Below, piece by piece: positions 1 through 5,631 of a DNA stretch of 6,356 nucleotides. The stretch's first letter is position 1, and each line of letters starts with the position of its first letter. The notes under the pieces are model-generated. The model saw nothing but the letters and a program-made list of their open reading frames with translations, had not been told where the DNA came from and did not search any database. Both the position numbers and the translations under genes were made by a program. This stretch comes from Chloroflexota bacterium. Lineage in GTDB: Bacteria; Chloroflexota; Anaerolineae; Fen-1058. Where the stretch lies: positions 1 through 6,356 of the forward strand of contig JACRBO010000769.1 in the NCBI GenBank assembly GCA_016219235.1, given 5' to 3'.

Positions 1-9
1 CTGCGGGCT

Positions 10-38
10 TTGCGTACAGCAGGTGTTTGCGGTATCAT
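10..38 (+). promoter_or_regulatory. Possible promoter of the esterase gene
   Basis: A TTGCGT box (10-15) lies 17 bases before TATCAT (33-38), which matches the -10 consensus at five of six positions. Transcription would begin near base 45, about 30 bases before the chosen esterase start. The -35 match is poor and the window begins only nine bases upstream, so this is a candidate only. Confidence 0.35.
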
Positions 39-73
39 GCGGCCTGTTTTGCCATTATGGGCTGGAGATGATC

Positions 74-1093
74 ATGCCACAGAGTTTATTGAAACGCGCT
101 CACACTGAAGGCACGCCGCTCATCGACGGCGACCGGGCCACCTTTGTCTGGCACGGTCACGCTGCGCCTAAACTCGTCGGCGACTTCAACCGCTGGAATG
201 CCCGCGACCCGATCGAGTTGCGCCGCGTTGCGCCCGATCTGTGGACGCACACCGTCAAACTGCTGCGCAACGCCTACATCGAATATGCGCTGGTGTGCGG
301 CGATCAGCGTGTGCCCGATCCCTGCAACGCCAACGTCGCGCCCAACGGCTACGGCGGCTTGAACCACTATTTCTACATGTCGGGCGGCCCGACGCCGTTG
401 ATTCAACGTCAGCGCGGCGTGCGGCGCGGAATCGTCTCACGCCATGTGATCGAGACCGATCTATTCTTTGGCAATCGACGCGCGATCTATCTGTATCAAC
501 CGCCGACCGATCGACCCAGCCCGCTGATCGTCGTCTTCGACGGGCGCGATTATCTGCGGCGGGTGCGATTGCCCGACATCGTGGATAACTTGATCGCGCA
601 GGGGCGCATGCAACCGGTCGCCCTCGCTATGATCGATCACGGCGGCCCAGCGCGCATTCAAGAGTATAGCGCCAGCGAAGCCATCATCGGGGCCGTGTTG
701 ACCAAAGTGCTGCCGCTGGCGAAATCGCGGTTGCGGTTGACCGAACCGGGCGATTACGGCGTGCTGGGCGCGTCGTTGGGCGGCTTGCTCGCCCTGTCGA
801 TGGGGCTGCGCTACCCGAAGATTTTCAATCGCGTCTTGAGCCAGTCAGGATCATTCACCTTGCGCGGACACGAGACGTTCGTGTTTGATCTGGTGCGCGC
901 GAAGTTCAATCGACATGCGAAGATCTGGCTGGACGTGGGGCGTTACGAACTAAACAAATCGGCCAATCGGCATTTGCGTGACTGGTTGGCAACCATGAAC
1001 TACGACGCGACCTATCGCGAGTATCACGGCGGCCACAATTATCCGGCCTGGCGCGATGATGTGTGGCGCGGGTTGGAAGAGTTGTTTGGCTAA
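74..1093 (+). CDS. Esterase of the enterochelin-esterase/EstD-like alpha/beta hydrolase family with N-terminal CBM48-like domain
   Basis: Predicted cytoplasmic serine esterase, 339 residues from ATG 74. That start is chosen because GGAG at 64-67 lies six bases upstream; an in-frame GTG at 23 and ATG at 68 are less well placed. Residues about 15-105 resemble a CBM48/early-set beta-sandwich, with the typical GDFNRWN at 36-42. The rest is an alpha/beta hydrolase: VVFDGRDY near 153-160, the nucleophile elbow GASLGG with Ser234, an acidic segment DVGRYE at 287-292, and GGHNYPAW with the likely catalytic His321. This order matches Fes-type enterochelin esterases and the wider PF00756 esterase family. 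No signal peptide is visible, which argues against a secreted mycolyltransferase or feruloyl esterase. The true substrate cannot be read from sequence, and no siderophore genes lie nearby. Its stop codon overlaps that of the convergent RpiB-family gene. Confidence 0.85.
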   Translation: MPQSLLKRAHTEGTPLIDGDRATFVWHGHAAPKLVGDFNRWNARDPIELRRVAPDLWTHTVKLLRNAYIEYALVCGDQRVPDPCNANVAPNGYGGLNHYFYMSGGPTPLIQRQRGVRRGIVSRHVIETDLFFGNRRAIYLYQPPTDRPSPLIVVFDGRDYLRRVRLPDIVDNLIAQGRMQPVALAMIDHGGPARIQEYSASEAIIGAVLTKVLPLAKSRLRLTEPGDYGVLGASLGGLLALSMGLRYPKIFNRVLSQSGSFTLRGHETFVFDLVRAKFNRHAKIWLDVGRYELNKSANRHLRDWLATMNYDATYREYHGGHNYPAWRDDVWRGLEELFG

Positions 1094-1557
1094 CGGCCTG
1101 GCTGTTCCTCAATCTGCCGCACGCGCTCGATCTGCCTTAGATTCCAGTCGCTTTGCGCTTCGCCCTCGGTTGTCGACGTATTGAACCACGCCTCGAGGAT
1201 TTCTTTCGCAATCGGGATCGACGTGGCGCGCAGGCTTAGAGCCAGGACGTTGGCGTGATTCCAGATGCGCGCGCCGCGCGCCGTCTCTGCGTCGTGGCAC
1301 AGGGCGGCGCGAACGCCACGGACTTTATTCGCCGCGATGCTGGCGCCCGTGCCCGTCCAGCAGCACACGATGCCTTCGTCGGCGTCACCGCGCGCGACCA
1401 ACTCCGCGACGCGGCTGGACGTGAGCGGCCAGTCTACGTCTGGATCGTCGGGCGCAAGCGGACCAATCGGGATGGGGGTGTGGCCGCGCGCCCGGAGTTC
1501 TTTGATCAAGAACGTGGTAAGTTCAGTCGCTTCGTCGCTGCCAATCGCTATCTTCAT
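1090..1557 (-). CDS. RpiB/LacA/LacB-family sugar-phosphate isomerase ('CWTGTG' variant)
   Basis: A 155-residue cytoplasmic protein of the ribose-5-phosphate isomerase B / galactose-6-phosphate isomerase fold, close to the usual length (about 150). The start at 1557 has an AAGGAG Shine-Dalgarno (1564-1569 on the complement) six bases upstream, better than the in-frame start at 1584. Visible family features are the N-terminal MKIAIGSDEA strand-loop with Asp8, and GIVCCWTGTGASIAANK (63-79). The latter aligns with the catalytic-cysteine and phosphate-loop segment of E. coli RpiB, so Cys66 is the probable enediol base. WNHANVLALSLR follows at 99-110. By eye against E. coli RpiB, the histidine after the N-terminal Asp is Glu9, and the ring-opening histidine near residue 99 is Trp99. 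These changes suggest a different sugar phosphate or ring-opening mechanism, so I avoid naming it rpiB. It is monocistronic here and divergent from metK. Confidence 0.85.
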   Translation of the reverse strand: MKIAIGSDEATELTTFLIKELRARGHTPIPIGPLAPDDPDVDWPLTSSRVAELVARGDADEGIVCCWTGTGASIAANKVRGVRAALCHDAETARGARIWNHANVLALSLRATSIPIAKEILEAWFNTSTTEGEAQSDWNLRQIERVRQIEEQPGR

Positions 1558-1620
1558 GGATCGCTCCTTACCATCATTGTACATTGATCATTGCTCACGG
1601 GAGCACTGCACCGCATGTGT

Positions 1621-1649
1621 TGCACATTGACTGTTTTTGTGGTATTCTC
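1621..1649 (+). promoter_or_regulatory. Candidate promoter for the metK leader
   Basis: TTGCAC (1621-1626) is separated by 17 bases from TATTCT (1644-1649), about 50 bases before the riboswitch. A TTGACT at 1628-1633 is a better -35 word but lies only 10 bases from the same -10. Transcription from here would put a GC-rich hairpin (1652-1657 with 1662-1667, CGCCGC/GCGGCG) near the RNA 5' end. Both boxes are weak, so confidence is low. Confidence 0.3.
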
Positions 1650-1701
1650 TCGCCGCGTTGGCGGCGCGCTGTGCCCGCCGATACACAATTGAATACGCAA
1701 T

Positions 1702-1889
1702 ACTCTTATCCAGAGAGGCGGAGGGACCGGCCCGATGATGCCTCGACAACCAGCTGGAATGGAGCTTAGAAGTTGGAGGTTGGACGTTGGAGTGGCTTAG
1801 GCCGTTCTCCAATTTCTAAATTCCAATTTCCAATCTCCAATTTCCAAGCCAGGTGCCAAGTCCGGCAGAATGTTCTGGAAGATGAGAGC
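1702..1889 (+). promoter_or_regulatory. SAM-I (S-box) riboswitch aptamer upstream of metK
   Basis: Recognised from the S-box consensus. P1 is CTCTTATC (1703-1710) paired with GATGAGAG (1881-1888), eight pairs including one U-G. P2 is GAGGC (1715-1719) with GCCTC (1740-1744), enclosing GAGGGACCGGCCCGATGAT. The SAM pocket words CAACC (1747-1751) and AGGTGCCAA (1851-1859) keep the A-A/U internal loop and the adjacent C-G pair (C1747-G1855). J3/4 carries TCCGGC, and P4 is CAGA (1866-1869) with TCTG (1874-1877). The P2 loop CCGG (1727-1730) can form the family pseudoknot with CCGG (1862-1865); the common form is CTGG with CCAG, so this is a compensated variant. P3 is expanded to about 100 bases by repeats. 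An A1746/C1856 mismatch at the P3 base is unusual. SAM binding should stabilise P1 and favour the terminator at 1910-1945, lowering metK expression. Confidence 0.93.
1753..1849 (+). repeat. Heptad-repeat hairpin forming an extended P3 of the SAM riboswitch
   Basis: The 3' arm (1807-1848) is six tandem 7-base units of consensus YTCCAAT, visible also as three 14-base repeats starting at 1807, 1821 and 1835. The 5' arm contains three GTTGGAN heptads (1772-1792) plus more diverged material. Folding 1760-1792 against 1807-1839 gives about 29 pairs out of 33, including four G-U, around a 14-base loop (1793-1806). The helix resumes at 1753-1759 with 1842-1849 and reaches the riboswitch P3 base at 1750-1751 with 1852-1853. 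The words resemble the heptanucleotide short tandem repeats scattered between genes of some filamentous bacteria; that comparison is from memory. Confidence 0.85.
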
Positions 1890-1909
1890 GCAACCTTCGT
1901 GGCTTGTGT

Positions 1910-1945
1910 CGCCTCTTCTTGTATCCAGAAGCGGCGATTTTGTTT
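1910..1945 (+). terminator. Intrinsic terminator, expression platform of the SAM riboswitch
   Basis: CGCCTCTTCT (1910-1919) pairs with AGAAGCGGCG (1927-1936) at nine of ten positions around the 7-base loop 1920-1926, followed by ATTTTGTTT (1937-1945). It ends 31 bases before the metK start, as expected for transcription-terminating S-boxes. The competing antiterminator is visible: AGAG-c-GC (1885-1891), which includes the 3' strand of P1, can pair with GCCTCT (1911-1916) of the terminator stem. GAT (1881-1883) can also pair with ATC (1923-1925). P1 formation with SAM therefore releases the terminator. Confidence 0.85.
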
Positions 1946-1976
1946 ATGGGCTAACTCACTATTTCAAGGAGATTCG

Positions 1977-3188
1977 ATGAGTACCACGTTTATGACTTCG
2001 AAGCAGTCGTTCTTCACGTCCGAGTCGGTGACGGAAGGCCATCCCGATAAGATGTGCGATCAGATCTCGGACGGCATTCTCGACGCGATGCTGGCCCAGG
2101 ACCCGCGCTCGCGTGTGGCGTGCGAGACGGCCACCACCACCGGCTTGATTGTGGTGATGGGCGAGGTCACGACCAAGGCCTACGTCGAGATTCAAGACGT
2201 CGTGCGCGACATCGTGGCGGACATTGGCTACACCGATGGTTCGTACGGTTTTGACGCGCGCACGTGCGGCGTGCTGGTGTCGTTGAAGGGGCAGTCGCCG
2301 GACATTGCCATGGGCGTGGACGATGCGCTGGAGCACAAGAGCGGCGAGATGTCCGACGCGCAGATCGAAGCGGTGGGCGCGGGCGATCAGGGCATGATGC
2401 TGGGCTACGCGTGCAATGAGACCGAAGAACTGATGCCGTTGACGATTTCACTGGCGCACAAGTTGTGCCGCGAACTGGCGGCGGCGCGCAAGTCCGGCCA
2501 ACTGCCGTGGCTGCGGCCCGACGGCAAGAGCCAGGTCACCGTGGAATACAACGCCGGCCGGCCGGTGCGCGTGGACACCGTGTTGATCTCGACGCAGCAC
2601 GATGCCAACGTTGATCATGCCACGATCACCGAAGAAGTGATCGGGCAGATCGTCCACAAGGTGGTGCCCGGTGATTTGCTGGATAAGCAGACCAAGTACT
2701 TCGTCAACCCGACCGGTCGTTTCGTCATCGGCGGCCCGATGGGCGATGCGGGTCTAACCGGCCGCAAGATCATCGTGGATACTTATGGCGGCGTGGCGCG
2801 GCACGGCGGCGGCGCATTCAGCGGCAAAGACCCAACCAAGGTCGATCGCTCGGCGGCGTATTATGCGCGTTACGCAGCCAAGAACCTGGTCGCGGCGGGC
2901 GTGGCCGATCGGCTGGAAATTCAGGTGTCGTACGCCATCGGTGTGGCGCGGCCGCTGTCGTTGATGGTCGAGACCTTTGGCACGAACAAGATCAGCACTG
3001 AGAAGATCGATAAACTGCTGGCCGATCATTTCGACTTCCGGCCGGGGGCCATCATCCAGAACCTCGATCTGCGCCGCCCGATCTATCAGGCCACGGCGGC
3101 TTACGGCCACTTTGGCCGCCACGACATCGACGCGCCGTGGGAAAAGACGGACAAGGCTGAATTGCTGAGGAACGAAGCGGGACTGTAA
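1977..3188 (+). CDS. metK: S-adenosylmethionine synthetase (methionine adenosyltransferase)
   Basis: Makes SAM from ATP and L-methionine, releasing phosphate and pyrophosphate; cytoplasmic and normally a tetramer. The protein has 403 residues, slightly longer than E. coli MetK (about 384). ATG 1977 is preceded by AAGGAG (1966-1971) five bases away. The frame is open back to 1773, but that stretch is the riboswitch leader. Diagnostic features: the ATP-binding start TEGHPDK (19-25), the first signature [12 protein letters not shown] (134-145, Leu142 where Phe is usual), the glycine-rich phosphate loop [19 protein letters not shown] (277-295), and the C-terminal [15 protein letters not shown] segment (367-381). 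All three structural repeats appear intact, with no frameshift. Transcription should be shut off by SAM through the upstream riboswitch. It appears monocistronic: strong palindromes follow and the next gene is on the other strand. Confidence 0.98.
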   Translation: MSTTFMTSKQSFFTSESVTEGHPDKMCDQISDGILDAMLAQDPRSRVACETATTTGLIVVMGEVTTKAYVEIQDVVRDIVADIGYTDGSYGFDARTCGVLVSLKGQSPDIAMGVDDALEHKSGEMSDAQIEAVGAGDQGMMLGYACNETEELMPLTISLAHKLCRELAAARKSGQLPWLRPDGKSQVTVEYNAGRPVRVDTVLISTQHDANVDHATITEEVIGQIVHKVVPGDLLDKQTKYFVNPTGRFVIGGPMGDAGLTGRKIIVDTYGGVARHGGGAFSGKDPTKVDRSAAYYARYAAKNLVAAGVADRLEIQVSYAIGVARPLSLMVETFGTNKISTEKIDKLLADHFDFRPGAIIQNLDLRRPIYQATAAYGHFGRHDIDAPWEKTDKAELLRNEAGL

Positions 3189-3207
3189 GTCAAGATGTCA
3201 TCTTGAC
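3189..3207. repeat. Perfect palindrome abutting the metK stop codon
   Basis: GTCAAGATG (3189-3197) and CATCTTGAC (3199-3207) form a perfect 9-1-9 inverted repeat starting at the base after TAA. As RNA it would form a stem of about seven pairs with a five-base loop. No U-tract follows, so a canonical terminator is not supported. It may protect the mRNA end or bind a protein. Confidence 0.6.
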
Positions 3208-3229
3208 CTACGTGTGGGTCACTATCAAT

Positions 3230-3268
3230 CACGCGGGGCACGAAGATCTTTCCTTCGTGTCCCGCGTG
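3230..3268. terminator. Strong hairpin downstream of metK, possible transcription end
   Basis: Bases 3230-3245 pair with 3253-3268 along 16 positions, 15 Watson-Crick and one G-U, with a seven-base loop ATCTTTC. It is GC-rich (CACGCGGG against CCCGCGTG) and sits 42 bases after the metK stop, between convergent metK and ctaG, so it could block transcription from both sides. Neither side has a clean T-run (downstream reads ATGTTTGTGG), so the terminator role is inferred from stem strength and position. It could equally be a REP-like element. Confidence 0.5.
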
Positions 3269-3286
3269 ATGTTTGTGGTGGATGTT

Positions 3287-3373
3287 CGCCATCGATTGGA
3301 AATCGACGGCCAGTGGTAGAAAGCCCGCGTCGCGGGCTTGATGCGTGATAGCCGTCGGCTTACAGATGGCGGT
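3287..3373. repeat. Composite three-hairpin repeat, copy 1
   Basis: Three consecutive palindromes: hairpin 1 at 3288-3310 (stem of ten positions, loop GGA, one A/C mismatch), hairpin 2 at 3321-3339 (AAGCCCGCGTCGCGGGCTT, perfect 9-1-9), and a degenerate hairpin 3 at 3351-3370 (GCCGTC against GATGGC). The order, the 10-base spacer between hairpins 1 and 2, and the sequence match copy 2 at 4257-4342. Hairpin 1 differs at one of 23 bases and hairpin 2 not at all. It lies downstream of both metK and ctaG and may also end ctaG transcription. Bases 3374-3400 hold nothing I recognise. Confidence 0.85.
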
Positions 3374-3400
3374 CCGGTCCCAATCAGGTCAGATTGCAGA

Positions 3401-4234
3401 TCACGCCGCATGGGACGGCGGCGGATACTGGGCCTGCCCCTTTTTCTCTTCGTTGTTGAGCCACGCTGCAAATGCGATCAACGTCGCGGCCAGAAAGATG
3501 CCGCCGCCCGGCACCCACATGATCGCCCCCGCCAACTGCTGATCGTCCAGTGGCGTCATCCCAAAGACCTGCATGGCGTTGCCATAGTAGGGATAAATCA
3601 CGCCCTGCGCAAAGGTGAAGATCGCAGCCAGGATGCTGCTAGTGACCATGTTGAAGAACAGGTACGCGATCTTCACAAAGTAACTCATGGGCTTGTCGGG
3701 TGGCAGTTGATGCAGGATCGGCGCCCACAAAATCACGCCCGTCACCAGAAACAGCGTGTGCTCGACGATGTGAAAGTTGGAATCGCGCAGCGCGCCCTCA
3801 TAGAGCGATGGTAAATGCCACGCCCACAGCACCACGTTGAACACCCCGATCGCAATCAGCGGATGAGCAGCCAGCCTCAGCAAGTGCTTAATCACTGGAA
3901 CATTGAACAGGTAACTTAGCCAGTAGCGCGGCGTGCCGATCAGCAAACAGATCGGCGCGACGATGGCCAGCAGGATGTGCTGCGTCATGTGCGCGGCAAA
4001 CGAGGCCTCGTTGCTAAGCGCATCCAGCGGCGAGACCAGCGCGATGAAGATCGTCAGCAGCCCGGCCGCGAACCACGCGATATGCCGCGGCTGAACATCG
4101 GTGCCCCAGCGGCCGTCTGTGCGCGACAGATAGATCAAATAGCCGTATAGCACGGCCTGGCTCACCAGCATCATCAAGATACTGGGCGCGAAATTCCAGT
4201 CAAAGGTGGAAGGCGATGCAGACTGGTACAGCAT
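3401..4234 (-). CDS. ctaG: CtaG/Caa3-type cytochrome c oxidase assembly protein
   Basis: Integral membrane protein of 277 residues, matching the Caa3_CtaG family (PF09678) known from the Bacillus subtilis caa3 oxidase cluster, where CtaG is needed for oxidase assembly, probably in copper delivery. About seven hydrophobic helices are visible: 16-37, 51-70, 84-101, 123-140, 158-173, 186-209 and 236-259. Family motifs include AHMTQH (81-86; His82 and His86), the WHLPSLY segment (139-145, His140), FHIVEH (154-159; His155 and His159), PDKPMSYFVKIAY and DDQQLAGAIMWVPGG (230-244). The conserved histidines fit metal handling. The tail is short, charged and proline-rich. ATG 4234 is preferred because AGAGAGG lies five bases upstream on the complement; an in-frame ATG at 4261 falls inside the composite repeat. 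It is not the unrelated Cox11/CtaG of proteobacteria. No oxidase subunits occur in the window. It follows hom on the same strand with a 111-base gap occupied by a repeat. Confidence 0.92.
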   Translation of the reverse strand: MLYQSASPSTFDWNFAPSILMMLVSQAVLYGYLIYLSRTDGRWGTDVQPRHIAWFAAGLLTIFIALVSPLDALSNEASFAAHMTQHILLAIVAPICLLIGTPRYWLSYLFNVPVIKHLLRLAAHPLIAIGVFNVVLWAWHLPSLYEGALRDSNFHIVEHTLFLVTGVILWAPILHQLPPDKPMSYFVKIAYLFFNMVTSSILAAIFTFAQGVIYPYYGNAMQVFGMTPLDDQQLAGAIMWVPGGGIFLAATLIAFAAWLNNEEKKGQAQYPPPSHAA

Positions 4235-4256
4235 GTAAGCCTCTCTGGCGCAGTTT

Positions 4257-4342
4257 GCCATCGATTGAAAATCGACGGCAAGAGTTGAGAAGCCCGCGTC
4301 GCGGGCTTGCTATGAGTCGCCATCGGCTGAAAGCCGATGGCG
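4257..4342. repeat. Composite three-hairpin repeat, copy 2
   Basis: The intact copy. Hairpin 1 is 4257-4279 (10-3-10, one A/C mismatch), hairpin 2 is 4290-4308 (perfect 9-1-9, identical to copy 1), and hairpin 3 is 4318-4342 (perfect 11-3-11, loop GAA). Hairpins 1 and 3 are relatives: both begin GCCATCG, and the inner stem ATT/AAT of one is replaced by GCT/AGC in the other, so pairing is preserved. The element begins 22 bases upstream of the ctaG start and ends three bases from the hom stop codon. It may terminate or attenuate hom transcription, but no T-run follows on that strand. It has the same orientation as copy 1, 969 bases away. Confidence 0.9.
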
Positions 4343-4345
4343 ACC

Positions 4346-5386
4346 CTAATAATGTCCCCGCGCTGCCGCGATCAGATCGGCCAGCACGCCAAAAGCCGTC
4401 TGCGCGGGCGTGGGCGCGGTCTCGATCAGCGTGAGCTGGCTCAACGTATCGGTTCTGATCTGGATCGCGCTCGTTGTGCCATACAGGCGGAACATCGGAT
4501 CGTTAGCGGGCACTTCTTCGGGCGCGACTTTCGCTACGAGCCGATCATCGATCCATTCCGCCGTGCACAGCAGTCGCCACTTGCGACGCGCCAATTGAGC
4601 AGTCTTAATCATATCGAGCGTGATGGCGCGAATGCCGGTGCGATCAACATCAGTGGGGCGAATATCTGCACCCATCAATACATTGCTCAACACGCACACT
4701 TTTACTGCCGCATCCCAGCCGTCGATGTCGTTAATGGGATCAGTCTCCGCAATGCCGATCTGTTGCGCATAGCGCACGGCCTCGTCAAACGATTTACCTT
4801 CTTCCATCAGCGTCAAGATCAAATTGGTGGTGCTGTTCAGCACGCCGCGAAAACTGGTAACGCGCGTGGCAGGCAAACATTCGCGATAGAGATTCAGCAG
4901 CGGGAAACCGTCCATCACCGTCGCTTCAAACAGGCACGCTTTGCCCTGTTGCTTGGCCAGATCGCGCAGTTGACGGTAGCCATGTACGATTGGCCCTTTA
5001 TTGGCGCTAATGGCGTGCATACCCAGATTCAACGCCAGTTCCATATAATCCAGCGCGGGGCGGCCCGTCGCGCGATTGATTGGCGACATCTCGACGAGCG
5101 CGCCGTTGGCGTGTGCCGCTGCGCTTACCGCCGCACAATCGCGAATCAACTTTAGTCGATTCTCTTCGGTACTCGGCCAAACTCGATCGACTGGAAGACC
5201 GTTCAGCGCATTCGCCTGATCGACACCGGCAGGTTCAAACACGATGCCGTGTTGGCCGGTGGCGATGCCGATGATTTTGAATGTCAGATCGTACTGGGCG
5301 TGTACCTCGGCGCGTTTGCGATCGATCAACTTGATCAACTCGCGGCCTACGCTGCCCAGGCCCATGAAACACAAGCTTAACTCCAC
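4346..5386 (-). CDS. hom: Homoserine dehydrogenase, short form without ACT domain
   Basis: Reduces L-aspartate 4-semialdehyde to L-homoserine with NAD(P)H, the branch point toward threonine and methionine; cytoplasmic. It has 346 residues. The N-terminal Rossmann loop is FMGLGSVGREL (7-17). SANKGPI (127-133) follows in the nucleotide/substrate region. The catalytic domain signature is GVLNSTTNLILT (181-192) through GIAETDPINDIDGWDAAVK (211-229), where Asp225 and Lys229 match the catalytic Asp and Lys of yeast Hom6 by spacing. The C-terminus continues the NAD-binding half and lacks the regulatory ACT domain, so direct threonine inhibition through ACT is not expected. The start is GTG at 5386, with GAGGAG seven bases upstream on the complement; the ATG seven codons in would remove the first Rossmann strand. 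It is followed after 111 bases by ctaG on the same strand. Confidence 0.95.
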   Translation of the reverse strand: MELSLCFMGLGSVGRELIKLIDRKRAEVHAQYDLTFKIIGIATGQHGIVFEPAGVDQANALNGLPVDRVWPSTEENRLKLIRDCAAVSAAAHANGALVEMSPINRATGRPALDYMELALNLGMHAISANKGPIVHGYRQLRDLAKQQGKACLFEATVMDGFPLLNLYRECLPATRVTSFRGVLNSTTNLILTLMEEGKSFDEAVRYAQQIGIAETDPINDIDGWDAAVKVCVLSNVLMGADIRPTDVDRTGIRAITLDMIKTAQLARRKWRLLCTAEWIDDRLVAKVAPEEVPANDPMFRLYGTTSAIQIRTDTLSQLTLIETAPTPAQTAFGVLADLIAAARGHY

Positions 5387-5422
5387 GCCTCATCTCCTCG
5401 TGACAGGCTGCACAACATCATA

Positions 5423-5428
5423 ATTATA
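5423..5428 (-). promoter_or_regulatory. -10 box of a likely hom promoter
   Basis: On the complement this is a perfect TATAAT in the context GGGTATAATTATG, 37 bases upstream of the hom GTG. Correctly spaced upstream bases (5446-5451, GACCAA) are a poor -35. GTGACC (5449-5454) is closer to consensus but 20 bases away. The palindrome CTCGATCGAG (5458-5467) lies just beyond and could be an operator or chance. Confidence 0.5.
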
Positions 5429-5467
5429 CCCGTTAGCCGGAACCGTTGGTCACCGCGCTCGATCGAG

Positions 5468-5631
5468 TAAAACCGCTTACACGTTGTGGGCGTAATGATC
5501 AAGTAACAGGCTTAGTAAATCAACGATTGCAAGCAGAGGCGGCTCCCACGCCGCCGGATACGCGGGGGCTACGCACGGAGCCCGCTTTGCTCTAGACTGC
5601 GATCTACTGTGGCTTGTTCAGGGAGGCGATC
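5468..5631 (+). other. Leader region of the 171-residue membrane protein with two GC hairpins
   Basis: No gene is visible here. Two adjacent hairpins occur. The first is GGCGGC (5538-5543) with GCCGCC (5550-5555), loop TCCCAC. The second pairs GCGGG (5562-5566) with CCCGC (5581-5585) plus CT/AG inside, with a GG bulge. The second is followed by TTTGCTCT, too weak for a confident terminator. No convincing promoter was found. GGGAGG (5621-5626) is the ribosome binding site of the next gene. Confidence 0.4.

Noticed and set aside
74..1093. Naming the esterase fes or linking it to siderophore uptake
   Set aside because: The fold and catalytic motif fit, but no siderophore gene is nearby and many unrelated substrates occur in the family.
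1576..1581. TACAAT on the complement as the -10 box of the RpiB-family gene
   Set aside because: Transcription would start within or next to its Shine-Dalgarno, and no -35 is found at 16-18 bases.
1807..1848. Heptad repeats considered as a CRISPR array or a run of protein-binding sites
   Set aside because: Units are only 7 bases, contiguous and without spacers, and they pair with the opposite arm inside a riboswitch stem.
1773..1976. In-frame upstream extension of metK by 68 residues
   Set aside because: This stretch is the riboswitch P3, J3/4, P4 and terminator. The AAGGAG-preceded ATG at 1977 gives a normal MetK N-terminus.
3338..3814. Plus-strand open frame (158 codons) opposite ctaG
   Set aside because: It begins inside the composite repeat and is antisense to a well-supported membrane protein.
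4234..4261. Upstream ATG at 4261 as the ctaG start
   Set aside because: It lies in the composite repeat and lacks a ribosome binding site, while ATG 4234 has AGAGAGG five bases upstream.
4337..5155. Long plus-strand open frame (272 codons) opposite hom
   Set aside because: It lies antisense to a clearly recognised homoserine dehydrogenase, has no recognisable domain and no good ribosome binding site; it is a shadow frame.
5458..5467. CTCGATCGAG palindrome as an operator for hom
   Set aside because: A single 10-base palindrome in GATC/CGATCG-rich DNA is easily due to chance; no second half-site or matching copy was found.
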